Assembly (NCBI RefSeq): GCF_013385635.1
Contig: NZ_JACAPR010000010.1
Location: forward strand, 558,001 to 622,000
Origin: Pseudomonas gingeri
GTDB taxonomy: Bacteria; Pseudomonadota; Gammaproteobacteria; Pseudomonadales; Pseudomonadaceae
DNA length: 64,000 bases
Reading direction: 5' to 3'
The notes below the pieces were generated by a model. The model did not search any database, was not told the origin of the DNA, and saw only the letters and a program-made list of their open reading frames with translations. Each line of letters begins with the position of its first letter. The stretch's first letter is position 1. A program made the translations under genes and the position numbers. Below, piece after piece: positions 34,001 through 42,796 of this stretch.

Positions 34001-35061
34001 CGGTGCCGGATGCCACCGAAGCGGAAATCGGTCATGCCCGGGAATATGACATCCATCTTCTGCGCGCGCCTGGAGGGCCCGGCTCCCAAGTCATGAGCGG
34101 ATTGCTTCGCCGTCTGGATTTGCCGGAGGGATTCAATCCACAACTGGTGGTGGGGCATGGACGGATTACCGGTCCGGCGGCGGATGTCCAGGCAACGGAT
34201 TTCTTCCGTGAGGCCAAGCGGATTCATTTTGTCCATATGGCTCCGGGCGAGATCGAGTGGTTCAAGGGCAAGGACGATGCCGCGGCCCAGAGCGAGGAGC
34301 GTGAAAGGATTGAGCTCGGGCTCTCAGAAACGGCTGCATTGGTCGTTGCAGTTGGCCCGCGCTTGTCCCGTGAGGCGCGTAATCTGGTGGCGGCGCTGGA
34401 GAGTCCTCCGGATGTCCATGAAATGATTCCGGGCTTTTCCTGCTCGGCGATGAGGAGTCCACCGAGTGGGCTGCATTGTCTGATTCTGGGGCGTGCCGAG
34501 GATCTGGAACTCAAGGGACTGGATATCGGAGCTCTGGGGCTGGCCAAGCTGCTGGACCGTAACGTGCGTTTCCAGTCGGACCCCGAGCTGATTGTACGGG
34601 GTGCGCCACAAGGAACAGGCGCCGCCTTGCGCATGCAACTGTTGAATATTCCCGGTGCGGAAAATCTGTCGATTCGGGTGCGCGAGTATGCCAGCGAGGG
34701 GAATACGATCGAGGGTGACCTGAGGCGCGCGACATTGTTATTGATGCCCTCCCGGCGTGAAGGGTTCGGCCTGGTCGCCCAGGAAGCCCTGGCTCTCGGC
34801 GTCCCCATTCTGGTCAGCCGCCAGAGTGGTATCGGTGAGTTCCTTCGGCACGTCTTGGGCGATGTCGAGTCCCAGCATTACATTGTGGAGGCCAGGGACG
34901 ATTTGGCGTCAGCCTCCGATGAGTGGGCCAAGCGTATCGAAGGGGTACTGCGCGATCCGCAGGCGGCCTTCCAGCGAGCTCATGAGCTCGCCCGGAAATT
35001 GGCTTCGGAGTATTCATGGAAGCATGCTGTCGGCTTACTGTTGGATACGATCAAAAAATGA
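31051..35061 (+). CDS. STAND-like NTPase - TPR - glycosyltransferase fusion
   Basis: About 1,336 residues. An N-terminal STAND/AAA-type NTPase has Walker A EGFPGVGKS (about 32-41) and Walker B VLIVLDEAQ (about 112-120), then a helical region. About six 36-residue TPR-like repeats span roughly residues 505-720 (pattern LY..CAEYLK.DGR..EAI.LL). A GT4-type glycosyltransferase starts near 945 (SVLVMATEWKSAHGGLSTFN) and has RREGFGLVAQEALALGVPIL near 1235 with the E-x7-E donor motif. ATG 31042 abuts the AGGG; ATG 31051 is better spaced. No signal peptide. The sensor-switch-enzyme layout is that of NLR-like immune or conflict proteins. GC is somewhat lower than in neighbours. Function unproven; regulated glycosylation is the alternative. 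Confidence 0.85.
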   Translation: MHKAHFGENRRQVLSWLTDHWLEDGPVVCFVEGFPGVGKSELSAELAMHVEQLEGWQVIIEEVVERAGALQGTLSDIAERLTTLGVETMLNTLLSEQPNPAFALEQALRKPVLIVLDEAQRLFKADTGEPQGDLVGILAFLRARPTLRGRLLLVSDRLVERARWSESFPIKTLTALTEEDAIALLDDRLLGSGNLDAVPPERKPELIRSLGCNPRAIESLVATLAYESLDEVIGANPSLWAYQDREVSRDFLQRLERDLLERTMSHLEPLQQRRLRMLSAHRRSFERVCFEVICGGVSKDANDFRNLLITRFLLSQRQGWHSLHPIIREIGLAHLRDCGPDFRQAHSKAADYHIRPYEARAMVMDQKRVASTFAELRYHLHHAGRHEDLNRVVLSTADHLMKTIKSNSKIPAGEELDELISVLTILLEDCLVRPLEYYLARCLNQRNRVGDIELALGHAKLAVGADGPRDAADFVARLEERLGRIDDALLTLNAAIEAYSEGGNPVSLYLHGVKLLRSKGRTEEALDLLRRGMAAIPAEKNVVALYHAHVQLLVEENRSPEAIEFLLEGINLISAEFNSVVLYTQCAELLKKNDQCDRAISLLLDGIKKVPAEFNLVALYQLCAEYLKEDGRQSQAIELVEEGLEKLPVECNRAALYLIGAEFLKDDGRRPEAIALLVESMRILPHEFHQIPIYTQCAYLMRLENRIDEARLLLSNPQMPRHIAESGTIREKSVFNSAIGLDLDYLWGVIELDKGASAIAFLAKCLLAQIEGRWADGAQIAREGRAQWPSSYYLVIQEVFCRLCAGEVNDAHVVLESLERLGDESGHVGTWLRCFIAFRQGNLSLASHLYSVYIGARQLRDFSPTRADLLELWNEPVSYSAAHPANCLTLLPPSLTGMDHVVRRPLNMDACHELTDWITHMKEHGSHATTQPSTSHVPAQQALSRGPSVLVMATEWKSAHGGLSTFNREFCRALAAAGCRVVCAVPDATEAEIGHAREYDIHLLRAPGGPGSQVMSGLLRRLDLPEGFNPQLVVGHGRITGPAADVQATDFFREAKRIHFVHMAPGEIEWFKGKDDAAAQSEERERIELGLSETAALVVAVGPRLSREARNLVAALESPPDVHEMIPGFSCSAMRSPPSGLHCLILGRAEDLELKGLDIGALGLAKLLDRNVRFQSDPELIVRGAPQGTGAALRMQLLNIPGAENLSIRVREYASEGNTIEGDLRRATLLLMPSRREGFGLVAQEALALGVPILVSRQSGIGEFLRHVLGDVESQHYIVEARDDLASASDEWAKRIEGVLRDPQAAFQRAHELARKLASEYSWKHAVGLLLDTIKK

Positions 35062-35083
35062 TGTGACAAGGCCTCGGTGATCG

Positions 35084-37570
35084 CTACAGCAGCGCCGGTC
35101 TATCCAGCGCTTGCCAGGCCTGCGCATCGCGGGTATCGGCGCGGGTCAGCCAGAGGTCGCCATGGCGTTCCAGGGCTTCGGCGGGCCATTCCAGCACGTG
35201 CTGCAAGGCGATCTTCACTCGACGGCCAGGGTCCGAACCGTCGCGCAGGTCCCAGTCGGCCTCGAACTGGCGCAGGTGCAGGGTATCGTCGCTGAAGTCG
35301 ATGAACTGCGGGCGGTTGCCCAACCAGTCCGGCGCGGTGCGCAAGGTGTGTGCTTCAAGATCGAGCAGCAGGAGTTTCCAGGCACGTCCTCCGTGTTCGA
35401 AATCGCGATGCTCCAGATAAAGCCGGGTCAGCGCCAGGTAACGCCCTCGGGGCGACCAGATCATCGAGGGCGCGAGATCGGAAAGGGCACAACCGGAAGC
35501 GGTCAGCAGGTGGCCGCCCAGGCGTGAGACCTGTCCGCGCAGCAAGTCATTGCCGTATTCGGTGCCGCCGCCGAACAGCCAGGCGGCGTCCAGCCCGGTA
35601 GGCGCCGGCTGGATGAAGTCGCCTTCGGCGGTGGCGATCTGCGGCTGGTTGACCACGCGCCAGGCGGGCAGCGCCTCAAGCGTCTCGGCGTCGAGCTTGA
35701 ACCGGCGCAGTTGGTAATACAGCCGCGAGTCTTCCCGGTACTGACAGAACGCGCCGGCCTCTGCGGCTGGCGGGGCGGCTTCGGTAAAGCGTTGCAACGG
35801 CGTGCCGGTGAGGTCACGGGGTTGGCGGCCGCTGACCACGGCGACGCTGAGGATGCTGTCGCGAAAGTCCACCAGCTCGGTGAGGCGCGCCGCCGGGCCG
35901 TCGATCAGGCAGTGGGTACGGGGATCGGCCACGACGACCCGATCCGCCATCGCCGGCGTGTCGGTAAAGGGTATCAGTGCCAGGTGACAGGCGTCCTCGC
36001 TGAGCCGGTGCTCCAGTCGCCAGAGGCCGGGCAGGCTCCATTTTTCCAACCCGGGGCCGGCCACCTCGCAACGGTAGCCGCCGACAGCGTCCTGGTTGTC
36101 CCGTTCCCAGCTGAAACGGGCACGGCTGCCGTCCTTGAAGGCGGCGGACTCGATCTGCAGGTCGCAGGCCCGTCCATCGCTGTCCAGCGGCAGCACCAGG
36201 CGGATGCGCGCGCGGTTCCAGTCGGCGTCCAGTTCCCGGCCGAGGGGATCGTGGCCGACGAGAATTTCCGAGTCGCTGTGAATACTGTGCAACTGGTAGC
36301 CGAAGCCTCCGTTGTCGGGTTGGTGCAGCGGCAGGTAGCTCTCCAGCCAGACGAATTGTGCGTCCAGTGCCACCGGATCGCTCCAGTAGCCCGAGGGGCT
36401 GCGGTCGTTGGCGCTCCAGGGCGTGCGCAAGGCACGCCAGCCCTGACCCTGTTGCCAGAGCCACAGACCGTGGGATTGCCCGGGCGGTTCTGCGGCGGGC
36501 GTGGCGATACAGACCAGACGCTGGCTGTCGTCGCTCCAGATCATGGGCGTCTGGGCCTTGACCAGCAGCGCCACGGGTTCGCCGTCCAGGCTGAGGCGGT
36601 AGTCCGGGTGCAGCAGCGGTGCCAGGGGTTGCTCCAGTTCCAGCAGGCGGGTGGGCAGGCTGAGCTGGCCTTCCAACAGGTGGCGACCGTCCGGCGAGCG
36701 CTGTTCGATCTGCTGTCGGGCCAGCGCCTGCTGCCAGTGGCCGGGTTCGAGCCAGAGATCGCCGACGGACAGCAGGTCCACGGCCTCTGCATCCTTGAGC
36801 AGCGTCTCCAGGGCGACGAGCTGGACGCTATTGTCCACCAGCGGGCTGTAGCGTCCACCGAGGCCGTGTTCGTTGAAGATGTCCAGCTCCCAGAAACGCT
36901 CGTTGTGACAACGGTAGAGGCGGCGCAGGGGCCGGTCGAGAATCACCAGGCCCCAGTTCTGCCGCGACGGTACCGGTGCGGCGAAGTAACGGCCATCGCC
37001 GGAGAAGCGGGCTGACGCGCCCAGGCCTTCGAGCAGGATGCCGTCGGGAAACAGGTAGTCGCAGATGACCGGGCCGCCCATGGCGATTTCGCTGTAGTTG
37101 TAGACCCGGATCGGTTCGCCTTCCGGCGTATGGGTCGGTTCCTGGCCGCCCCAGGCACTGGGGCCGGGTTGGCCTGCGTGGGCCCCGGTGCCCGGTTCGG
37201 GTTCCGCAACCAGGCCCAGCTTGCGTTCCCAGGTGCTTACGCAGGCCAGTCCGGGGAAAATGGCGAGAAAGGCCGCGGCGATATTCCAGTATTCGGGCAG
37301 CGCACGCCCCAGGCTGAAGCCGAGACCGAACACCGCCGCGATCATCAGCCGGGCCGCGCCTCTCGCACCGGGCAGCCAGGCGAATCGTGCACATAGCCAC
37401 ATCGCGCCGGCAAAACCGAGCACCACGGCGAAGGCGAACAGTGGTGGCAGGATCGTCACGAAGAAAATCGGCACCACCAGGACCAGGATCTGCCAGGTCA
37501 GTTCCAGCAACAGACGGCCAATGCTCTTGGAATCGTTGGTCTCATTACGGGCGGCGCTCACGGGTGACAT
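35084..37570 (-). CDS. Large membrane-anchored protein of unknown function
   Basis: About 828 residues from ATG 37570; a GTG at 37654 would add 28 more, and neither start has a good ribosome site. Three to four N-terminal membrane helices (LVLVVPIFFVTILPPLFAFA onward, about 20-115) precede some 700 soluble residues rich in W, Y and D with recurring beta-strand motifs (ARFSGDGRYFAAPV, MIWSDDSQRLVCIA, MIWSPRGRYLALTR). These WSxDGR-type blades suggest a beta-propeller. No catalytic motif recognised. It converges on the STAND-TPR-glycosyltransferase gene with a 22-base gap. Confidence 0.7.
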   Translation of the reverse strand: MSPVSAARNETNDSKSIGRLLLELTWQILVLVVPIFFVTILPPLFAFAVVLGFAGAMWLCARFAWLPGARGAARLMIAAVFGLGFSLGRALPEYWNIAAAFLAIFPGLACVSTWERKLGLVAEPEPGTGAHAGQPGPSAWGGQEPTHTPEGEPIRVYNYSEIAMGGPVICDYLFPDGILLEGLGASARFSGDGRYFAAPVPSRQNWGLVILDRPLRRLYRCHNERFWELDIFNEHGLGGRYSPLVDNSVQLVALETLLKDAEAVDLLSVGDLWLEPGHWQQALARQQIEQRSPDGRHLLEGQLSLPTRLLELEQPLAPLLHPDYRLSLDGEPVALLVKAQTPMIWSDDSQRLVCIATPAAEPPGQSHGLWLWQQGQGWRALRTPWSANDRSPSGYWSDPVALDAQFVWLESYLPLHQPDNGGFGYQLHSIHSDSEILVGHDPLGRELDADWNRARIRLVLPLDSDGRACDLQIESAAFKDGSRARFSWERDNQDAVGGYRCEVAGPGLEKWSLPGLWRLEHRLSEDACHLALIPFTDTPAMADRVVVADPRTHCLIDGPAARLTELVDFRDSILSVAVVSGRQPRDLTGTPLQRFTEAAPPAAEAGAFCQYREDSRLYYQLRRFKLDAETLEALPAWRVVNQPQIATAEGDFIQPAPTGLDAAWLFGGGTEYGNDLLRGQVSRLGGHLLTASGCALSDLAPSMIWSPRGRYLALTRLYLEHRDFEHGGRAWKLLLLDLEAHTLRTAPDWLGNRPQFIDFSDDTLHLRQFEADWDLRDGSDPGRRVKIALQHVLEWPAEALERHGDLWLTRADTRDAQAWQALDRPALL

Positions 37571-37756
37571 CCTGTGCGGTGATGGCGGAGAACGAGTATG
37601 ACGTTTGTCGCTGCCGGCGAGCAGGTTTTGGCGTCGGGTTGTGGCGCCGGTCACAGGTCGCGTCCGTAGAACCCTGGTGGATATACAAGGTCCATATCGT
37701 TGTACAGGTTCATTTCTTGTCTACGCTTGCAGGACCGCAAGCCTGGGAAGTCTGTG

Positions 37757-38722
37757 ATGTTAGCGCCGATAAAACCTGCCAATGAAACCGCCCGCGTGGA
37801 AACCCTGCGCTCGCTGAATATTCTCGATACCTCGCCTGAGGAGCGCTTTGATCGCCTGACCCGCCTGGCCAAGCGCCTGTTCAACGTGCCTATCGCCCTG
37901 GTCAGCCTGGTGGATGAGAACCGCCAGTGGTTCAAGTCCTGCATGGGGCTGACGGCCAGCGAGACGCCGCGGGATATTTCCTTCTGCGGTCATGCCATTC
38001 TCGGCGATCAGGTGCTGATGGTGCCGGATGCGGAAAACGACGAGCGCTTCCATGACAACCCGCTGGTGACCGGCGAGCCGGGTATCCGCTTTTATGCCGG
38101 TTGCCCGCTGACGGTGGGCAATGGCAACAAGCTGGGCACCTTGTGCCTGATCGATACGCGACCGCGCACCCTGGACGACGAAGAACGTGCGTTGTTGCGG
38201 GACCTGGCGCGCATGGCCGAGCAGGAACTGGTGGCGGTGCAGATGGCGACCATGGACGAGTTGACGCTGCTGTCCAACCGTCGTGGTTTCGAGGCCCTGG
38301 CCGATCATGGCCTGAGTGTCTGCAAGCGCATGGGCAAGCCGGCGTCGTTGCTGTTTTTCGACCTCAACGACTTCAAGCAGATCAACGACGTGTTCGGCCA
38401 TGCCGAAGGCGACCTGGCACTGAAGACCTTCGCCGACGTGCTGCGTATAGCCTTTCGCGAAAGCGATGTGATCGGCCGCCTGGGTGGCGACGAGTTCGTG
38501 GTGTTGCTGACCGGCTCCGACCACGTCGAAACCGGCGCGATCATGGCACGCCTGCGCGAAACCCTGGATGAGCGCAACTCAGGGCAACAGCGGGGTTATG
38601 ACATTAAGTTCAGCGTGGGGCAGATCGAATATGACGCCAAGCGCCATGAGACGGTCGCAAGTCTCCTGGCGGACGCCGACAAGGCGATGTATGCGCATAA
38701 ACAGGCACTCAAACGCCGCTGA
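37757..38722 (+). CDS. GAF-domain diguanylate cyclase (GGDEF)
   Basis: 321 residues from ATG 37757; a 19-codon upstream extension is unsupported. GAF sensor at about 10-150 (FNVPIALVSLVDENRQWFKS, SFCGHAILGD, FYAGCPLTV), then GGDEF from MDELTLLSNRRGFEAL. Active site RLGGDEFVVLL and I-site RESD five residues upstream are both intact, so active c-di-GMP synthesis with product inhibition is expected. Cytoplasmic. Convergent with pbpG across a strong hairpin. Confidence 0.9.
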   Translation: MLAPIKPANETARVETLRSLNILDTSPEERFDRLTRLAKRLFNVPIALVSLVDENRQWFKSCMGLTASETPRDISFCGHAILGDQVLMVPDAENDERFHDNPLVTGEPGIRFYAGCPLTVGNGNKLGTLCLIDTRPRTLDDEERALLRDLARMAEQELVAVQMATMDELTLLSNRRGFEALADHGLSVCKRMGKPASLLFFDLNDFKQINDVFGHAEGDLALKTFADVLRIAFRESDVIGRLGGDEFVVLLTGSDHVETGAIMARLRETLDERNSGQQRGYDIKFSVGQIEYDAKRHETVASLLADADKAMYAHKQALKRR

Positions 38723-38725
38723 GCG

Positions 38726-38746
38726 CGGCCCGGGGAACCGGGCCGG
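38726..38746. terminator. Hairpin between the convergent GGDEF and pbpG genes
   Basis: GGCCCGG-GGAA-CCGGGCC forms a perfect GC-rich stem with a GNRA-like tetraloop in the 35-base gap between the two stops; probably serves both strands although no T-tract is evident. Confidence 0.55.
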
Positions 38747-38757
38747 TTGATCCGTGG

Positions 38758-39693
38758 TTACTTTGCGGCCTGGGTGCTCACCTGGCGGTTCTTCAGGTTT
38801 TTGTCGGCCTTGTAGCGCAGGGCCACATCCGGCACGCCGCCACTCTTGCCGGTTTCCACCCAGTTGCGGATGCGGCTGGCATCGGCGAAGTGGGTGTACT
38901 TGCCGAACGCGTCGAGAATCACCAGGGCCACCGGGCGGTTACCCATTTCGGTGACCAGCACCAGGCAATGACCGGCCTGGTTGGTGAAGCCGGTCTTGGT
39001 GATCTTGATATTCCAGCTGTCCTTGTTGATCAGGTGGTCGGTGTTGCGAAAGCCCAGGGTGTAGTTGGGTTTGCGGAACGCCACGGTCTTTTCCTTGGTG
39101 GTGCTCAGCTCGCTCAACATCGGGTAGTGACGCGCGGCCATCAGCAGTTTGCTGAGGTCGCGGGCGGTCGATACGTTGTGGATCGACAGGCCGGTGGGCT
39201 CGACATAGTGGGTGTTGATCATGCCCAGGGACTTGGCCTTGGCGTTCATTGCGGCGATAAACGCGGCGTAGCCACCCGGGTAGTGGTGGGCGAGGCTGGC
39301 GGCGGCGCGGTTTTCCGACGACATCAGGGCGATCAGCATCATCTCCTTGCGCGGCAGCTCGCTATTGAGCTTGACCCGGGAGAACACACCTTTCATTTCC
39401 GGGGTATCGCTGATGTTCACCGAGATGTACTGGTCCATCGGCAGCTTGGCGTCCAGCACGACCATGGCGGTCATCAGCTTGGTCACCGAGGCGATCGGCA
39501 CGACCACGTCCGGGTTGCTGGAATACAGGGTCTTGTTGGTTTGCAGATCGATCAGCAGGGCGCTGCCGGAAGCGACTTGCAGGTGGGTGGTATCGCGAGG
39601 GGCCTGGGTGGTTTCACGCGCCTCGACGGTGGTTGCAGCGACGGTGCCGGCCAGGACAAAAAAAAGGCCGAGGATGGAATGACGAATGTTCAC
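38758..39693 (-). CDS. pbpG: D-alanyl-D-alanine endopeptidase (PBP7)
   Basis: 311 residues from a GTG at 39693, chosen because it places a normal Sec signal peptide ([19 protein letters not shown]) at the N terminus; an ATG at 39762 would add 23 odd residues. Penicillin-binding motifs: SVTK (about 69-72), SSENRAA, and KTGFT. The enzyme hydrolyses D-Ala-meso-DAP cross-links in periplasmic peptidoglycan. Transcribed alone. Confidence 0.9.
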   Translation of the reverse strand: MNIRHSILGLFFVLAGTVAATTVEARETTQAPRDTTHLQVASGSALLIDLQTNKTLYSSNPDVVVPIASVTKLMTAMVVLDAKLPMDQYISVNISDTPEMKGVFSRVKLNSELPRKEMMLIALMSSENRAAASLAHHYPGGYAAFIAAMNAKAKSLGMINTHYVEPTGLSIHNVSTARDLSKLLMAARHYPMLSELSTTKEKTVAFRKPNYTLGFRNTDHLINKDSWNIKITKTGFTNQAGHCLVLVTEMGNRPVALVILDAFGKYTHFADASRIRNWVETGKSGGVPDVALRYKADKNLKNRQVSTQAAK

Positions 39694-40088
39694 GCGGATG
39701 GACTCGCTAAAAAATGGATATGCCGTTGGCAACGGGCTTTTCTTGAAAAAGCTTTCTGTCAAAAGCTTTCTGGAAAAAGCGTTACATTTTATGAATATAG
39801 TTCAGAAAGTTGCCATACCTCTGGAGATATTGGGCGTAACTGACACAAAATTTACTTTTGTACCGATTTCGTCGCCATTTCTCTCTTCGAGCTTCCGATT
39901 TTCGTCCAGTCCGTGGGGGCGTTCAGCCAGTGTGAACCGTGGGGCAGCAAGCGCCGAAATCATACTGGCCATAAGACATATGGTAGCCCAGTCATGATCG
40001 CTGTTGTATGGGGAGCGGGCCTTTATTTCGAGGGTTTCAGCGAAGGGCGAGCCGCTGCTGGCGCTCGCCCGGGCACATCAGGGTTCCA
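39694..40088. other. Intergenic region upstream of pbpG
   Basis: About 395 bases. AAAAGCTTTCTG is repeated directly at 39747-39758 and 39761-39772, and the AT-rich 39745-39860 stretch probably holds the pbpG promoter. A hairpin GGGCGAGC...GCTCGCCC lies at about 40046-40071, near the 3' end of the aldehyde dehydrogenase gene. No gene seen. Confidence 0.45.
40046..40071 (-). terminator. Likely terminator hairpin of the aldehyde dehydrogenase gene
   Basis: GGGCGAGC and GCTCGCCC flank a 10-base loop, 18 bases beyond the stop codon. No strong T-tract on the minus strand. Confidence 0.4.
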
Positions 40089-41468
40089 TCAGAGTTGAGC
40101 GCCGGCCATGAGCACGTATTTGACGTGAACGTACTCTTCGATGCCGTAGTAGCTGCCTTCCCGGCCATACCCGGATTGCTTGACGCCACCGAACGGAACG
40201 GAGGCGGTACCCACCGAGCCGGAGTTAAGGATCACCATCCCGGCTTCCAGGCCCCGCGCCAGGCGCAATGACCGCCCGAGGGCGCTGGTGTAGGCGTAGG
40301 CGACCAGGCCGAATTCGGTCTGGTTGGCGCGCTCGATGACCTCGGCCTCGTCCTTGAAGGAATAGATCGCGAACACGGGACCGAAGATTTCGTTGCGTGC
40401 CAGCGGTGAGTCATCCGCCAAACCGGTGATGACGGTCGGTTCGTAGAACAGGCCGCCCTTGGCATGTGGCTTGCCGCCCGAGAGGATTTTCGCGCCGGCA
40501 GCCCTGGCTTCCTCGACCAGGGCCACGACCTTGTCGAAGCCCATCTGGTTGACCATTGGCCCGACGACAAAATCTTCCCGCAGGCCCTGGTCGACCTCGA
40601 TCCTGGCCACGCTGGCTTTGACCCGCTTGACGAAATCTTCAAGGATGGTGTTCTGCACGAATATCCGGTTGGGCGAGATGCATACCTGGCCGGAGTTACG
40701 CAGCTTTGCCCCCACCAGGCCTTTGACGGCTTCGTCGATATCGGCGTCCTGGAACACGATAAAGGGCGCGTTGCCGCCCAGCTCCATGGTCATCTTCTTG
40801 ATGGTCGATGCACATTGCGCGGCAAGGAGGCGGCCGACCCCGGTCGAGCCCGTGAACGAGATCTTGCGGATGCGTGGGTCGCCGGTCAGGATCAGGCCGA
40901 TTTCCTTGGGATCGCCGACGACCACTTCGAGTACACCTTCACCGATACCGGCCTTGCGTGCATGTTCCAGCAGCTTGAAGGCGGTGAGCGGGGTGTCCTC
41001 GGCCGGCTTGATGACCATGGTGCAGCCCGCCGCGAGGGCTGTCGCCACCTTGCGGGTGATCATCATGAACGGGAAGTTCCAGGGTGTGATCGCCGCGACG
41101 GGACCGATGGCCTCCTTGGTCACGACCACGGACGCATTTTTATCGTGGGTCGGGATAGTGTCGCCATAGACCCGCTTGGCCTCTTCGGCGTACCACTCGA
41201 TAAAGCCGAGGCCATAATCGATCTCGCCACGGGCCTCGGTCAGGCACTTGCCGTTTTCCCGGCACAGGAGTTCGGCGAAGGCTTCCTTGTCTGCCTTGAC
41301 GCTGTCGTGCCAGCGCCTCAGGGTATCGCTACGTTCCTTCGCCAGTTGCGACGACCATTGCGGGAATGCCGCGCAAGCGCGGTCAACCGCGTCCTTCACT
41401 TCGGCCGAGGTGTTCTTGGCGACACGACCGACTTCTTCACCGGTTGCCGGGTTATAGACGATTAACAT
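40089..41468 (-). CDS. NAD(P)-dependent aldehyde dehydrogenase, succinate-semialdehyde dehydrogenase-like
   Basis: 459 residues. Motifs: AAITPWNFPFMM, KPAEDTPL, FTGSTGVGRLL, general base Glu in MELGGNAPFIV, and catalytic Cys in NSGQVCISPNR (about 261), with the EIFGPVFAI segment later. It resembles the GabD/Sad group that oxidises succinate semialdehyde, but is about 20 residues shorter at the N terminus. GGAGAG precedes the ATG. Divergent from an AraC regulator (start 41740) that is its probable controller. The physiological aldehyde is not certain. Confidence 0.87.
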   Translation of the reverse strand: MLIVYNPATGEEVGRVAKNTSAEVKDAVDRACAAFPQWSSQLAKERSDTLRRWHDSVKADKEAFAELLCRENGKCLTEARGEIDYGLGFIEWYAEEAKRVYGDTIPTHDKNASVVVTKEAIGPVAAITPWNFPFMMITRKVATALAAGCTMVIKPAEDTPLTAFKLLEHARKAGIGEGVLEVVVGDPKEIGLILTGDPRIRKISFTGSTGVGRLLAAQCASTIKKMTMELGGNAPFIVFQDADIDEAVKGLVGAKLRNSGQVCISPNRIFVQNTILEDFVKRVKASVARIEVDQGLREDFVVGPMVNQMGFDKVVALVEEARAAGAKILSGGKPHAKGGLFYEPTVITGLADDSPLARNEIFGPVFAIYSFKDEAEVIERANQTEFGLVAYAYTSALGRSLRLARGLEAGMVILNSGSVGTASVPFGGVKQSGYGREGSYYGIEEYVHVKYVLMAGAQL

Positions 41469-41739
41469 GGAGACTCTCCGGAGCAGGAATTGAAAGTGCG
41501 ACTGCAGTTTTCGTGGTCTGCAACCGTCCTTTTCAAAGCTACGGAGAACGCCCGGACAAGCGAATATCCGTTCATGTGCTTTGATTGCCCATTCCTATAA
41601 GTCTGGATAGATGTCGTCAGCATACAAAGCCTTGAAATTGATGCCGAGTCCTCTTGATTGTTTGCCTGATCCTATGAGCGATGTAGTCAGGGGCGCCACC
41701 ATCGGAGTACATTCCGGGTTTGTGCTGGAGGCAGGCGAC

Positions 41740-42678
41740 ATGAGCCACGACAACCCACGTACCGACCGGATCATCGAGTTGATGGGGCAATTGGCGCCTG
41801 TCGAGGGATACAACCTGACCCCGCTCGACGATGTGCGTTTTCTGCGCTCCAATCGTCCGCTCGACCGCACGCCGGTGCTTTACGATCCGGGCATCGTGAT
41901 CGTCTGCCAGGGACGCAAGCGCGGGTATCTGGGCGAAGATATCTATGTCTATGATGCGCAACACTACCTGGTGGTTTCGGTCCCCGTACCCTTCAGCATG
42001 GAAACCGAGGCCAGCGCAACCGAGCCGATGCTGGCGGTGTATCTGCGTCTTGATTTCAACCTGGCCGCCGAGCTGATGCTGGAGCTTGATGAAGTCACCG
42101 GGTTGGTCGAGGCCAGACCCAGGGGCATGTACTCCTCGCCGATGGGCGACAAGCTGAGCGAGTCGCTCCTGCGCTTTCTGGAAGTGATGAGTGTCCCGGT
42201 CGAAGCGAGGATTCTCGGGCCGACGCTGATGCGGGAAATCTACTACCGCATCATCACCGGCGAGCAGGGCGGTTCGATGCGCGCGGCGCTCAATCGACAG
42301 GGCCAGTTCGGCAAGGTCGCCAGGGCCATACGCAAGATTCACGCGTGCTACAGCCAGCACCTGGACGTCGAGGAGCTGGCAAGGGAAGCGATGATGAGCG
42401 TGCCAAGCTTTCATTCGCACTTTCGCACGGTCACCGATACTTCGCCGATGCAATACCTGAAGTCCACCCGCCTGCACCAGGCGCGCCTGCTCATGTTGCG
42501 AAACGATATTACCGCGGCGACGGCCTGCGCGATGGTGGGCTACGAAAGCGCGTCCCAGTTCAGTCGTGAGTTCAAGCGCTTCTTCGGCCGTACCCCGCAG
42601 GAAGAGATTCAATGGATGAAGCGCACTTATGCCTTGCCGGCACCTGCCGGCAGTTCCATCTATGTTTCGTCCCATTGA
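41740..42678 (+). CDS. AraC-family regulator with AraC_N domain
   Basis: 312 residues from ATG 41740, which has GGAGG seven bases before it; the frame runs 43 codons further upstream without support. The N-terminal AraC_N domain (PVLYDPGIVIVCQGRKRGYL, YLVVSVPVPFSMETEA) and C-terminal HTH (VEELAREAMMSVPSFHSHFR and CAMVGYESASQFSREFKRFF) are typical. Divergent from the aldehyde dehydrogenase gene; local control is inferred. Confidence 0.88.
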   Translation: MSHDNPRTDRIIELMGQLAPVEGYNLTPLDDVRFLRSNRPLDRTPVLYDPGIVIVCQGRKRGYLGEDIYVYDAQHYLVVSVPVPFSMETEASATEPMLAVYLRLDFNLAAELMLELDEVTGLVEARPRGMYSSPMGDKLSESLLRFLEVMSVPVEARILGPTLMREIYYRIITGEQGGSMRAALNRQGQFGKVARAIRKIHACYSQHLDVEELAREAMMSVPSFHSHFRTVTDTSPMQYLKSTRLHQARLLMLRNDITAATACAMVGYESASQFSREFKRFFGRTPQEEIQWMKRTYALPAPAGSSIYVSSH

Positions 42679-42796
42679 GAATTGAGCATCGAGTTTTGTG
42701 TATCCGCCCTGACATGTGATGGTGTCGGTCACGAACAGCGATTAGCATCGCCACTTGATCGCGATCGGCGCTTTTCAAGACGTGAGGAGTCGGGCA

